Assembly (NCBI RefSeq): GCF_020889625.1
Contig: NZ_CP086380.1
Span: forward strand, 391,001 to 455,000
From: Deinococcus radiophilus
GTDB lineage: Bacteria > Deinococcota > Deinococci > Deinococcales > Deinococcaceae
DNA length: 64,000 bases
Direction: 5' to 3'
Under the pieces are notes generated by a model that saw nothing but the letters and a program-made list of their open reading frames with translations, made no database searches and was not told the DNA's origin. A program made the translations under genes and the position numbers. Positions 51,406 to 59,635 of this stretch are shown piece by piece (position 1 is the stretch's first letter; the number at the start of each line of letters is the position of its first letter).

Positions 51406-51819
51406 ATGAAGTTGGAACTGCTGGACCACATTGCCATTGCGGCCCGCACGCTGGACGAGGGCAGTGTGCCCTACCTGGCGCTGGGCCTGACCCCCGAAGG
51501 TCCCGACGAGCATATGCCCGTGCAGGGAGCCTGGATTCGGGCCTTTCGGGTGGGCGACACGCTGATCGAACTGCTGTCACCCGACAGCGAAGGCAGCACC
51601 ATTCACAAGTTCATTGAGAAAAAGGGACCCGGCCTGCACCACACGGCCTACCGCGTGGCCGATCTGGAAGTGGCGATGGCAGAAATGCGGGCGGGCGGAG
51701 CGCCACTCCTGAACGACACGCCGCAGGATGGCCGCGCCGGAAGCCGGGTGGCCTTTTTGCATCCCAAGTGGGGCGCGGGAACATTGATCGAGCTGGTCGA
51801 GCATGGGAGCGGACACTGA
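51406..51819 (+). CDS. mce: Methylmalonyl-CoA epimerase
   Basis: 137 residues, a glyoxalase-fold metalloenzyme. LDHIAIAARTLDE gives the first metal His, GLHHTAYRVADLE the second, and TLIELVE the closing Glu. GAWIRAFRVGDTLIELLSP is also typical. It interconverts (R)- and (S)-methylmalonyl-CoA in propionate and odd-chain acid metabolism. The mutase genes are not in this window. The downstream membrane-protein frame overlaps its end. Confidence 0.93.
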   Translation: MKLELLDHIAIAARTLDEGSVPYLALGLTPEGPDEHMPVQGAWIRAFRVGDTLIELLSPDSEGSTIHKFIEKKGPGLHHTAYRVADLEVAMAEMRAGGAPLLNDTPQDGRAGSRVAFLHPKWGAGTLIELVEHGSGH

Positions 51820-52745
51820 GTCCCTGGCTACGCCGCTTCTGGGGAGTGGCCGCCCTGGCCCTGAGTCTGCTGGCGCTGCTGCTGGCCTGGGTGGGGGAGG
51901 GGGTGCTGGGAGACGTCCGCTTCGTGTGGGCGGCCTGCGGTCTGCTGGCCCTCCTGCTGGGCTGGAGCGTTCACCGGGCAGGCCACAGTTTTGGTGGGGC
52001 GCTGCTGTGGGTGGGCTGGGTGGCCGCGCTGATTCAGTGGCTGTGGGCATTCTCGGCGCAGCCTTCGGGGCTGCCATACTGGCTGGTTGGACTGGCGCTG
52101 GGAGCCCTGGGGGCCTGGGTGGCCCGCCCCGACCCTGCTCCCGGACAACCCGAACCCGACGGGCAGGAAAATGCTGCCAGCGTAACCGATGCAGACCTCT
52201 GGATAGCGCCTATGACCGTGCCTGCGAGGTCTGAGATCCAGCCGCCACTGACCCCGCCCGCACCTTCTGCCACCTCGGACACACTTTGGAGTGTCCCCGT
52301 ACCTCAGACGGGCCTGGAGGGAGCCGGCCACCGTCCGGCCTGGGCCGACCAGACCCCTCAGGCTGAACTGGAGGAGTCGGCAGAACCAGAGGAACTCACA
52401 ACCCGGGCAACTCCCCCTTTGTCCGCCCCATCTGACTCTACGGGTTGGGTGACGGTGGTACCGCATACGGCAGATCTGGTGACCACGGTGACCGTGAAAC
52501 CGGCCAATGTGCAGCCTCCGGCGCCAGCCCCAACGGGCGCACAGCCGCAGGCCTGGAGCCGTCAGACCTGGTGGGAAGATGGGGACGGTGAGACCGACTG
52601 GCCAGACGCTGAAGCGGCGTTGGCTGCTCAGGAAGCAGATTTCCCGGCAGGGCCACGCCAGCCCACAGAACGTCAGGAAGCTGAAAAAGACCAGTTCTCT
52701 CGCTCACGGCTCCATAAGTCAGGTGAGATCGAAGACCGGGAGTAA
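51768..52745 (+). CDS. Membrane protein with disordered cytosolic tail
   Basis: 325 residues if the GTG at 51768 is used, which overlaps mce by 52 bases; no better start is visible, so the N-terminus is uncertain by about 15 residues. Four membrane helices span about residues 25-120, then about 200 residues of Pro/Ala/Thr/Glu-rich tail with scattered Trp (LWIAPM, LWSVPV, WSRQTWW). No family recognised. The tail looks disordered and could be a docking region. Confidence 0.65.
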   Translation: MGRGNIDRAGRAWERTLSPWLRRFWGVAALALSLLALLLAWVGEGVLGDVRFVWAACGLLALLLGWSVHRAGHSFGGALLWVGWVAALIQWLWAFSAQPSGLPYWLVGLALGALGAWVARPDPAPGQPEPDGQENAASVTDADLWIAPMTVPARSEIQPPLTPPAPSATSDTLWSVPVPQTGLEGAGHRPAWADQTPQAELEESAEPEELTTRATPPLSAPSDSTGWVTVVPHTADLVTTVTVKPANVQPPAPAPTGAQPQAWSRQTWWEDGDGETDWPDAEAALAAQEADFPAGPRQPTERQEAEKDQFSRSRLHKSGEIEDRE

Positions 52746-52829
52746 GGGACCGAGTGTTTCTGTGGTCCAGTGGCCGCAGATTGTGGAGAGCTAAACCCCA
52801 GATTCAACCGCAGGCCGTGGGGGCCACGT

Positions 52830-52835
52830 TAGACT
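52830..52835 (+). promoter_or_regulatory. -10 hexamer of the 52841 gene
   Basis: TAGACT ends 5 nt before the ATG at 52841. Confidence 0.55.
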
Positions 52836-52840
52836 GAGGT

Positions 52841-53287
52841 ATGACCAACGACAATGGAGAACAGGGCAAGGCAACGACGGTGGTGTATGGAGTGGCGGGC
52901 GGCGATGTGACCGTGAACCGCTCTACCCAAACGCAAGCCGCTGTACCTGCTGCCGTGCCCACCGATGAGCGCGTACTGAGCGCTGCAGATGTCCCCACCG
53001 ACGGCTCCGACGTGGAATATGAACCGGTGGTCTACAGCGATCCTGGTCAGGTGACGGAACAGTTTGATCACCTGGCGACCCGTGATGTGCAGGAGATGGC
53101 GGCGCGGATGGGCAGTGGCGATGTGGAAGATCACGGTGAGATGCCACAGACAGCTGCCTTCTCACCCGAGGCCGCAGCCCTGGCGGGAGGCAATGAACTG
53201 ACGACCAACGCGCAGGGCGCAGCTGTAACGCGTCTACACAGCGATGACTACGATCTGGCCGAGTCCGAGACCGATCCGCGTCCATAA
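52841..53287 (+). CDS. Acidic hydrophilic protein of unknown function
   Basis: 148 residues, acidic, no Cys, no signal or membrane helix. Sequence such as TTVVYGVAGGDVTVNRSTQ, DVEYEPVVYSDPGQVTEQFDHLATRDVQEMAARMG suggests a partly ordered middle and disordered ends. Own -10 hexamer and a strong terminator 23 bases after the stop support expression. Not recognised; likely lineage-restricted. Confidence 0.65.
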   Translation: MTNDNGEQGKATTVVYGVAGGDVTVNRSTQTQAAVPAAVPTDERVLSAADVPTDGSDVEYEPVVYSDPGQVTEQFDHLATRDVQEMAARMGSGDVEDHGEMPQTAAFSPEAAALAGGNELTTNAQGAAVTRLHSDDYDLAESETDPRP

Positions 53288-53309
53288 GGCGCACACCCCA
53301 TGATCTTTG

Positions 53310-53352
53310 TTACCCCGCCGGGCACAGCGATGCGCCCAGCGGGGTAAGTTTT
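53310..53352 (+). terminator. Terminator of the 52841 gene
   Basis: TTACCCCGC / GCGGGGTAA arms (53310-53318, 53339-53347) with inner GGGC/GCCC pairs, then GTTTT. Confidence 0.85.
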
Positions 53353-53389
53353 GGGGGCGCTGCACCCTGGCTGAATCTGCGGTGGGTAG

Positions 53390-54440
53390 GATATGCTGTG
53401 GCCCCAGTACCGACAGGTTGCCTTTCGCCCCTCCTGGCGCGGGAAATGGAGCCCAAGAGGCCAGGAAGAGCCTGAACCCCCGCCCCACCGCAGCGCACGG
53501 CTCAGCCCTCATACCCATACCCCCCTGCTGACCGCAGGGCGACCATGTTTTGACACGTATGGGCCTTGCTGCCGCTCGCCATTCCCCACACGCAGCATCC
53601 AGGCAAGGCCAGGGCAGCAGACCAAACAGGTTTCCTACACGCTCCGGGTTGGTCATGTGGGTTTGCTCCAGATTCAACCCTCTGGATTCATGGCTGAGAA
53701 GGGGCTCTATGGCCCAGCGCTCCTATAGATGGTGAGCGGCCCAGACGGAAAGCTGAAGCGAGATGACCCGCTCTCCCTCTGGGGAGAGCGCGCGACTACT
53801 CGCACCAGCCGCCCTGAACCCAGACCTTGCAAACAGGGCACGTATTTGACCCGGCCCAGGACGCGAAACAGCACGAGCATATTCACCGTCTACCACGGAT
53901 TGGCCCGAATACGAATGCATCTTTTGATCCCGCTGCGCCGCAAAACGTGAACCACTCGACCGAGAAACCCCTATCCGCGACAGGACCCACCTGCGGCGGG
54001 TAGGTGTTCAGCAGCTGACCGACCAGCACATACGTGCCCTGGATTCACTGCCCGCCGTGCTTCAGTTCTTTCCAAGCAAGTGGAAGAGAACGTGCCCACA
54101 CCACGCCGATGACCAGCAGGTTGAGGGAGACGGCCGAGCTTCCAGTTGGTGCGGCCATGATCAGGGCAGTTTTCCCTCAGGCAGCAGTGGAAGCAGGACA
54201 TCTTGGATGCCTGCTGGGCAGACCAGCACCATGCAGCACACGAGCCACCATACGCGTGATGGACGGGCGCGCAGCACGGCAATATGGAGCGCGATCTTGC
54301 GGTGGAGGGTGGACCTGCCTGTAAATGCCGAACAGGACTCTGCAACGCAGCGCAGACGGTCCATGCGGTGGTGTGGGAGACGCTCTTTCAGGTAGGCACG
54401 AAGTGCAACATTCGTCAGGGCGGCTTGGTTCGGTTTCACA
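53390..54440 (-). pseudogene. Decayed IS4-family transposase
   Basis: Minus-strand pieces in more than one frame match, in order, what I recall of Deinococcus IS4-type transposases: MKPNQAALTNVALRAYLKE and LRCVAESCSAFTGRSTLHRK (from 54439 down), DHGRTNWKLG (near 54150), VDGEYARAV and SPEGERVIS (near 53860-53740), NLEQTHMTNPERVGNLFGLL (near 53670-53620), and a C-terminal APGGAKGNLSVLG (near 53430). Frames change at least three times and stops interrupt it, so it is inactive. The catalytic DDE residues cannot be placed with confidence. Terminal inverted repeats could not be defined by eye. It fills most of the 1.4-kb gap before prs. Confidence 0.75.
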
Positions 54441-54728
54441 CCTCCATAAGCCGCCCTGCTTCATATTTTTCTGCGATCCAGACAACGTTTCCTTCAACCT
54501 GTCAGGTACTAGGCTGTGGCCGAATCCAGGCTCTCCCGGAGTCTATTCAGACAGCTTGTTTGGTCCAGGTCCCCCGTGTCTTACTGGGAGCGGTAGCTAT
54601 CCGCGCTCCGCGTTGACCAGACAGACTGCTGTTTGTCGCAGTTCCTCCGCGTTTGATCTCCGGAACTTGCCTTTCGCTGTCTGCCCGTCTTTTTCTGGCC
54701 CCCTTTGCCCTTTTTACGGAGGTTCCCC
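54441..54728. other. Intergenic region upstream of prs
   Basis: About 290 bases between the transposase remnant and prs. No gene or clear promoter found. A pyrimidine-rich stretch (54680-54715) precedes the prs ribosome-binding site. Confidence 0.4.
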
Positions 54729-55721
54729 GTGACCGATACTGCCAAGCAAACCCCTATTGTGGACAACCGCCGCTCGCCCCTGCTGGTGTTTTCCGGCCAG
54801 AGTAACCGTCCTCTGGCGCAGTCCATCTGCGACAATCTGGGCATTCCACTGGGCAAAAGCAGCACTGAAAAGTTCACCAACGATAACCTGATCGTGCGCT
54901 ACGAGGAGTCGCTGCGTGAAGGCGATATTTTTATCGTGCAGACCTTCTCCACGCCGGTGAGCGATTCCATCATGGAACTGCTGATGATGATTGATGCGGC
55001 CAAGAGTGCCAGCGCGGGGCGCGTGACGGCCGTGATTCCGTACTATTCCTACGCCCGCAGTGACAAGAAGGACAGCCCACGTATTTCCATCGCTGGACGG
55101 TTGGTGGCGGACCTGCTCCAAGAGGCTGGGGCCGACCGTGTCCTGACCATGACGCTGCATGCGCCGCAGGTCCACGGCTTTTTCAAGGTTCCGGTGGATC
55201 ACCTTTCGGCAGATTCGGTGCTGGCTCAGCACTTCCGGTCCTGCGTGGACGACGCCAGCCAGGGCGTGGTCCTGGCTCCCGACGCGGGCAGCATCAAGCG
55301 GGCCGCGGGGATCGCGCACCGTCTAGACGCTGGCCTGGCGATGGTGGACAAACAGCGCATCAGCGACACCGAAGTCAGCCCCCGAGCCATGATCGGTGAT
55401 GTGGAAGGCAAGACCGTGTTTATCGTGGACGACGAGATCAGCACCGCAGGCAGCCTGATCGAAACCGTGGACATCGCCCGCAAGATGGGGGCACGGGATG
55501 TTTACGTGGGTGTGACTCACGGGGTGTACACCGGCCCCGCCATTGAGCGGATTGCCGCTCTGGGAGTGACCCAGGTGGCCAGCACCAACACTGTGCTGGT
55601 GTCTGAGGAGAAAATCGCGCAAGCAGACGGCAAACTGGCCGTGCTGGACGTGGCTCCTCACTTTGCCAACGCCATTCGCAACATCCACACCGGCGAGAGC
55701 GTCAGCACCCTGTTTAACTGA
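54729..55721 (+). CDS. prs: Ribose-phosphate pyrophosphokinase
   Basis: 330 residues from the GTG at 54729 with ACGGAGG 6 nt upstream; an upstream in-frame ATG at 54705 precedes the ribosome site and is unlikely. PRPP synthase features: [14 protein letters not shown] (ATP loop), [11 protein letters not shown], and the PRPP-binding loop [13 protein letters not shown]. That loop differs from the common DDIVDTAGT form, and the usual DLHA reads TLHA, so it is a divergent member. It makes PRPP for nucleotides, His and Trp. Confidence 0.95.
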   Translation: MTDTAKQTPIVDNRRSPLLVFSGQSNRPLAQSICDNLGIPLGKSSTEKFTNDNLIVRYEESLREGDIFIVQTFSTPVSDSIMELLMMIDAAKSASAGRVTAVIPYYSYARSDKKDSPRISIAGRLVADLLQEAGADRVLTMTLHAPQVHGFFKVPVDHLSADSVLAQHFRSCVDDASQGVVLAPDAGSIKRAAGIAHRLDAGLAMVDKQRISDTEVSPRAMIGDVEGKTVFIVDDEISTAGSLIETVDIARKMGARDVYVGVTHGVYTGPAIERIAALGVTQVASTNTVLVSEEKIAQADGKLAVLDVAPHFANAIRNIHTGESVSTLFN

Positions 55722-55739
55722 TAACCCTAAGAGAGCTGC

Positions 55740-55791
55740 GGCCCATCCTTACACCCCTATGGTTATGGGTAAAAGGATGGGCCCTGTTTTT
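55740..55791. terminator. Terminator of prs (bidirectional)
   Basis: GGCCCATCCTT / AAGGATGGGCC 11-bp arms, with a further ACCC/GGGT pair inside, then TGTTTTT; it serves prs and probably the convergent gene. Confidence 0.9.
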
Positions 55792-56392
55792 ACTGCTCGG
55801 TAGACTGCTCACCCAGCAGGATGTTCACCTGTTCACGGTACGGCGACAGCAGGTAAGGGTTGGTCTCAGGTTCTTTTTTGAGTTCGCCCAGCAAAGCTAC
55901 ACCACGGTCAAGGGCAAAGGCGTAGCGCCACTGCCAGATGATGGGCGGTCCGTCCACGCTCGCCAGGCGGCTGACACTGAGGATATGCTCGGCTCTGGTG
56001 TCCGCCTCGGCGCGGGCCTGCTCCAGTTGACCGCGCTGGTCCGTGCTCAGGAGACTAAGCAGCTCAGTCTGGATGTGGTTCCATTCTGCGCCGCTGACCG
56101 CCTTGCTCTCCAGCAGTGGGCGCAGCAGTGGACGCAGGACACAGCGCTGCTGGGCAGTCCAGTGGATTTTCTCTTGCTCGGTCAGCCCAGCCAGTAATTG
56201 CACCGTCAGCACGGTTTCTAGGGGATCGCGTAAGGTGGTCGCCCGCTCTCTGGCGGGTGGCATAGGATCGCTGGCAGGGGCAATCAGGGGTCCGCCAATC
56301 ATGCGCCCCGGTGCAGGGTCGGTGGGATGTTCTAGCGCCGAACCGTGACTGGTTAGTCCTGTCAGGGCCAGGCCGATAAGCAGAGAGTTCAT
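55790..56392 (-). CDS. Secreted protein of unknown function
   Basis: 200 residues. Short signal peptide (about 1-19, ends GSA), a Pro-rich spacer, then a mostly helical domain (LLAGLTEQEKIHWTAQQRCVLRPLLRPLLES ... LLSTDQRGQLEQARAEADTRAEHIL). One Cys in the mature part. TAGAGT 6 nt before the ATG. No family recognised; helical periplasmic proteins of this shape recall Spy/CpxP-type or heavy-metal-resistance folds, but no key motif is visible. Confidence 0.65.
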   Translation of the reverse strand: MNSLLIGLALTGLTSHGSALEHPTDPAPGRMIGGPLIAPASDPMPPARERATTLRDPLETVLTVQLLAGLTEQEKIHWTAQQRCVLRPLLRPLLESKAVSGAEWNHIQTELLSLLSTDQRGQLEQARAEADTRAEHILSVSRLASVDGPPIIWQWRYAFALDRGVALLGELKKEPETNPYLLSPYREQVNILLGEQSTEQ

Positions 56393-56398
56393 GGTGTC

Positions 56399-56404
56399 AC
56401 TCTA
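56399..56404 (-). promoter_or_regulatory. -10 hexamer of the 56392 gene
   Basis: TAGAGT on the minus strand, 6 nt before the ATG. Confidence 0.5.
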
Positions 56405-56495
56405 CGGCACCTCAATGACCCTGCGCTGACCCGCAAAGTTCAACCCCCACCCAGGTCTTTAACACTGGGCGGGGGTTGAGAAGGTTCAATCAGGC

Positions 56496-58547
56496 TTAGC
56501 GGCTCAGGCGCAAGGCACGCTGGAAGGGTGTTTCTTCCGGGAAGATCACGGCGCCCTGATAGGGCAGGTGGTTATTCACGACGCGGGGTTCAGCTTTGCC
56601 GTTGACCGACAGGCCTTCGAGGTTTTCGTACCATTTATAGCCCTCGATCTCGACACCGTTGGCTTGCACTTCGTTCAGCACCATCCGGTAGGCTTGGTCG
56701 CCCAGTTTGGCGGCCTGGAAGTAGTTCATTTTGGCGTACTCCGCTTTGGCCTGGGCAAAGAGGTCATCTGCCTTGATCGCCGTGGGTGCCACTTTCGGCA
56801 TTTTGCCCTCGTAGCGGGCGATGTCCAAAATGGCCCCGGTGTTGTTCAGGTAAGCAGCCGTCAGGTAGCGGTACTGGCTGTCCAGGTTGAACTGCCCGAA
56901 GGTGAAGGTCAGGTCAATGTAGGACATGATGCTGGCGCTCTGGTCACCGCTGTTGACATACAGGAAGGGTCCGGAAGCACCGTAGGACAGGTCACGCTCA
57001 CTGTCGTAGCCGTCGTGGGGGTGCGAAAGGCTCATGTGGTGACCGATCTCGTGCACCGTGGTGTCGGTCAGGCCATACAGACCGGCCAGGTTAGGTGACG
57101 TAAAGGAATAGACGAAGCTCTGAGTGCCGGTTTCACTATCGTCATAGGCGATGCCCAGCAGGCCGCCGGTGGGGTCTGCGTCATCGTTGAAGAGGTAGCT
57201 GGGCAGCACATATTTGTTGTCGGGAGCATTGGCGGCATCTTCGCGGAGGTCTTGCAGGTTGTAGCGGAACAGCGGCTCCCCGGTGGTGTCACCGAATTCC
57301 GGCGAGCAGATGTCCTCGGCGTCAATCACAAAGAAGCAGTCGTAGACGTCTCGCAGATCACCTTGTAGGGTTTCACGGTCAACCACGGTGCTGAATTTGG
57401 CGAAAGGATTCAGCACCGCGACGCGGTTCTGTACCAGCGCTGGCTTGAGTACCCTTTCGACAGCGGCGGCCTCGGCTCCAGAATCCACATTCAGGCGCAG
57501 CTCAATCTCGTCCGGCATTTCCGGTGGGGTCAGCTCGGCACGGTAAATGGGGCTGGGAGTAAACAGCAGGTTGATGGCGGTATAGCGCACGGTGTTGGCC
57601 AGATCGGGGCTGACGAAGCGCCCGAAGCCGAGGTTGTTGCGGCGGGTGCCGTATTCCCAGATGGGCGGGTGGCGCACGTCGGCGCGGCCATCCCCGTCAA
57701 CGTCGGGGTTCACCACATCATAAGAGTTGGTCCAGGGATCGGGGTTGGCCGACAGGTCGTAGAACCATAGGCGCTGTGGCTCGGCCTTGTTCTGATAGCC
57801 GCCGCCCCAAGCGATGAGACGGCGGCTGTCACGCTTGCCGAACTCAAAGCCAGTGTCGGTTTCTGCTTCGGATTGCTTGACATAAGAGTGGAAACGGAAG
57901 TCAGGGCGTCCGTACCAGTTCACCAGGAAGACGGTGTACTCGCTCTTGGCGATACCCAGGCGGCCCGCATTGTTGGCCAGCCAATTCTCGGTAGAGGGTG
58001 CGTCGATAGTGAGGTTTTCCGTGATTTCCTGGCTGATGTAAGGCGAGGGAGTGGTGCAGTCTGGCTCCTCCGTCTCCTCGTTCAGGCCCTGGCAGTTGTA
58101 GTACTTCTGGTAGTAGGTCAGCTTCTCTTCCCGGCCGATATCGCTCAGGTACTTAAAGAAATCATCCTCGAATTTGCTGTCTGCGAAAACATAGTTGTAG
58201 TTGTAATTGAACTTGTTGCCGGTGAATTCATCACGGCCATAGGCGCTGGGAATCCGGGCAATGGTGTCGTATGTCTTGGGTAGGGTGTTTTCAAAATCGC
58301 CCAAATTGATGTCGCGGGCGCGGGCAACCTGTCCGGTAGGTGTCTGTTCATAACCTACAAACACCACGTTGATTTTCAGATCCGTCTCAATCTTGGTGTC
58401 CTGGCCGGGCACGATGTGCTTCAGCCCCGAGTAGTCCGCTGGGGGAGTCGGTTCTGGCGTGGGGGTTGGGCTGGGAGAACGACTTCCGCCACAGGCGGCC
58501 AGCATGGAGAGACTTAGGGTCGTCAGCAGGAGTGCGCGTCGTTTCAT
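56496..58547 (-). CDS. Zincin-type metalloprotease lipoprotein
   Basis: 683 residues. Start at 58547 with GGAGG 7 nt upstream. Lipobox MLAAC (Cys19) and a Ser/Pro/Thr spacer. The catalytic helix is TTVHEIGHHMSLSHPHDG, an HExxHxxxxxH zinc site with the third His in place, followed by a Met-turn-like SIMSYID about 40 residues later, as in metzincins. About 460 residues precede the site, with Cys pairs (NCQGL/DCTTP, DCFF/ICSPE) suggesting disulfides. The last about 110 residues form a helical tail. Likely an outer-surface protease; substrate unknown. Confidence 0.85.
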   Translation of the reverse strand: MKRRALLLTTLSLSMLAACGGSRSPSPTPTPEPTPPADYSGLKHIVPGQDTKIETDLKINVVFVGYEQTPTGQVARARDINLGDFENTLPKTYDTIARIPSAYGRDEFTGNKFNYNYNYVFADSKFEDDFFKYLSDIGREEKLTYYQKYYNCQGLNEETEEPDCTTPSPYISQEITENLTIDAPSTENWLANNAGRLGIAKSEYTVFLVNWYGRPDFRFHSYVKQSEAETDTGFEFGKRDSRRLIAWGGGYQNKAEPQRLWFYDLSANPDPWTNSYDVVNPDVDGDGRADVRHPPIWEYGTRRNNLGFGRFVSPDLANTVRYTAINLLFTPSPIYRAELTPPEMPDEIELRLNVDSGAEAAAVERVLKPALVQNRVAVLNPFAKFSTVVDRETLQGDLRDVYDCFFVIDAEDICSPEFGDTTGEPLFRYNLQDLREDAANAPDNKYVLPSYLFNDDADPTGGLLGIAYDDSETGTQSFVYSFTSPNLAGLYGLTDTTVHEIGHHMSLSHPHDGYDSERDLSYGASGPFLYVNSGDQSASIMSYIDLTFTFGQFNLDSQYRYLTAAYLNNTGAILDIARYEGKMPKVAPTAIKADDLFAQAKAEYAKMNYFQAAKLGDQAYRMVLNEVQANGVEIEGYKWYENLEGLSVNGKAEPRVVNNHLPYQGAVIFPEETPFQRALRLSR

Positions 58548-58597
58548 GTATACCTCCGGGACCACTTTGAATAAATAATCTGTGTGTGGTGCCTAGG

Positions 58598-58626
58598 ATG
58601 ATACTCCTCTGATGCCCGAATGGCAA
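58598..58626 (-). promoter_or_regulatory. Promoter of the zincin lipoprotein gene
   Basis: On the minus strand: -35 TTGCCA (58621-58626), 17-nt spacer, -10 TATCAT (58598-58603). Leader of about 45 nt with a Shine-Dalgarno site. Confidence 0.7.
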
Positions 58627-58677
58627 AGATGAGAGTGGCAAGCTATGGGGTATACAGCTTAGCGCGGCCCGGCACGC

Positions 58678-58683
58678 TACACT
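58678..58683 (+). promoter_or_regulatory. -10 hexamer of the Rieske gene
   Basis: TACACT ends 7 nt before the ATG at 58691. Confidence 0.6.
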
Positions 58684-58690
58684 GCCCCGC

Positions 58691-59002
58691 ATGAGCCGAG
58701 TATGTGTCGGAACGGTGGACGGTTGGAATGAAAGAGAGCAGCGCGAAGTGGAAGTAGACGGCCAGAGTGTCGTGGTGATGCGCTATGAGGGCGAATTTTA
58801 CGCCCTACGGAACCTCTGCACCCACAAGGATGTCCCTTTGCTGGGCGGCGAAGTGTCGGATGGCAAGATCACTTGTACCAAGCACGGTGGCAAGTTCGAA
58901 CTGGCGACTGGCAAGGCCAAAGCGTTACCCGCAGTGAAGCCCGTGCGTATCTTCCACACCGAGGTGGACGGTGGGCAGGTCTTCGTTGCCGAGCTGGACT
59001 GA
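58691..59002 (+). CDS. Rieske [2Fe-2S] ferredoxin-like protein
   Basis: 103 residues, a single Rieske domain. Cluster motifs LCTHKD (Cys-x-His) and CTKHGGKF (Cys-x2-His-Gly). Short soluble Rieske ferredoxins of this size act as electron carriers for oxygenases or as the NirD-type subunit. No oxygenase is nearby, so the partner is unknown. Own promoter and a long hairpin downstream. Confidence 0.9.
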   Translation: MSRVCVGTVDGWNEREQREVEVDGQSVVVMRYEGEFYALRNLCTHKDVPLLGGEVSDGKITCTKHGGKFELATGKAKALPAVKPVRIFHTEVDGGQVFVAELD

Positions 59003-59113
59003 TTTGCCACCCCCTGCCGACTCGTCTTCTGCGGTTGGCCTTAGGGCGCTGTGTGTAAAAATATACAAACCGACAGTGTATTTAGGCCAACTGCGTGGTC
59101 GCTTGCAATATAA

Positions 59114-59147
59114 AAGCAAGGCACTGTACGAACGCAGTGCCTTGCTT
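59114..59147. terminator. Hairpin between convergent Rieske and lipoprotein genes
   Basis: Perfect 13-bp arms (AAGCAAGGCACTG and complement) with an 8-nt loop, flanked by AAA on one side and CTTA on the other. Probably bidirectional. Confidence 0.8.
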
Positions 59148-59163
59148 CTTATGGTTTGACGGC

Positions 59164-59553
59164 TTAGTCGTCCCGGGAAAGACGGGTGGCCGTGATGGTC
59201 GTGCCAGACAGTTCCCCTGCAACCTCAATATCTTCTCCAGTGCGGTCCGTTCCGAAGAAGGTTCCGGCGTCCATCGCCGTGCCGTTGTCATCGTAGGTGG
59301 TTTGGGTGGTGGTCACGACCGTATAGGTCTGACCGTCATCTTCGAAGGTGAAGGATTGGCCGGCTGAGTCCCAGGTCAGAGCATCTTCTTCCCAGTCGTT
59401 AGTTGAGGCTGTCGCCGTGGTGGTCGTTGTGTCGGTGGTGGCTGGCGCGGTGGTCGTCGTGGTCGGTGCCGTCTCCGCCGTGGTGGTTGTAGATTCCTGC
59501 GGAGCACAGGCCATCAGGCCCAAGCTAAGGAACAGCAAAGTCAGTCGTTTCAT
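59164..59553 (-). CDS. Thr-rich lipoprotein
   Basis: 129 residues. Lipobox GLMAC (Cys16). Residues about 21-50 are nearly all Thr, Ala and Pro (ETAPTTTTTAPATTDTTTTT). The rest (about 52-129) is an acidic small domain (EEDALTWDSAGQSFTFEDDGQTYTVV, then GEDIEVAGELSGTTITATRLSRDD) with OB- or BOF-like strands. CACACT lies 6 nt before the ATG. Function unknown; the Thr-rich spacer suggests a tether, possibly glycosylated. Confidence 0.75.
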   Translation of the reverse strand: MKRLTLLFLSLGLMACAPQESTTTTAETAPTTTTTAPATTDTTTTTATASTNDWEEDALTWDSAGQSFTFEDDGQTYTVVTTTQTTYDDNGTAMDAGTFFGTDRTGEDIEVAGELSGTTITATRLSRDD

Positions 59554-59559
59554 GTGAGC

Positions 59560-59565
59560 AGTGTG
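59560..59565 (-). promoter_or_regulatory. -10-like hexamer of the Thr-rich lipoprotein gene
   Basis: CACACT on the minus strand, 6 nt before the ATG; differs from the usual T at position 1. Confidence 0.4.
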
Positions 59566-59635
59566 GGTTGCGGACGAGTGAGTAAGCTGAAATGCAGCTC
59601 TAGATCAGGGCAGATGAGTTCTCATTCATAGCGCC

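Noticed and set aside
54705..54728. ATG at 54705 as the prs start
   Set aside because: It precedes the ACGGAGG site; the GTG at 54729 is correctly spaced and starts the conserved region.
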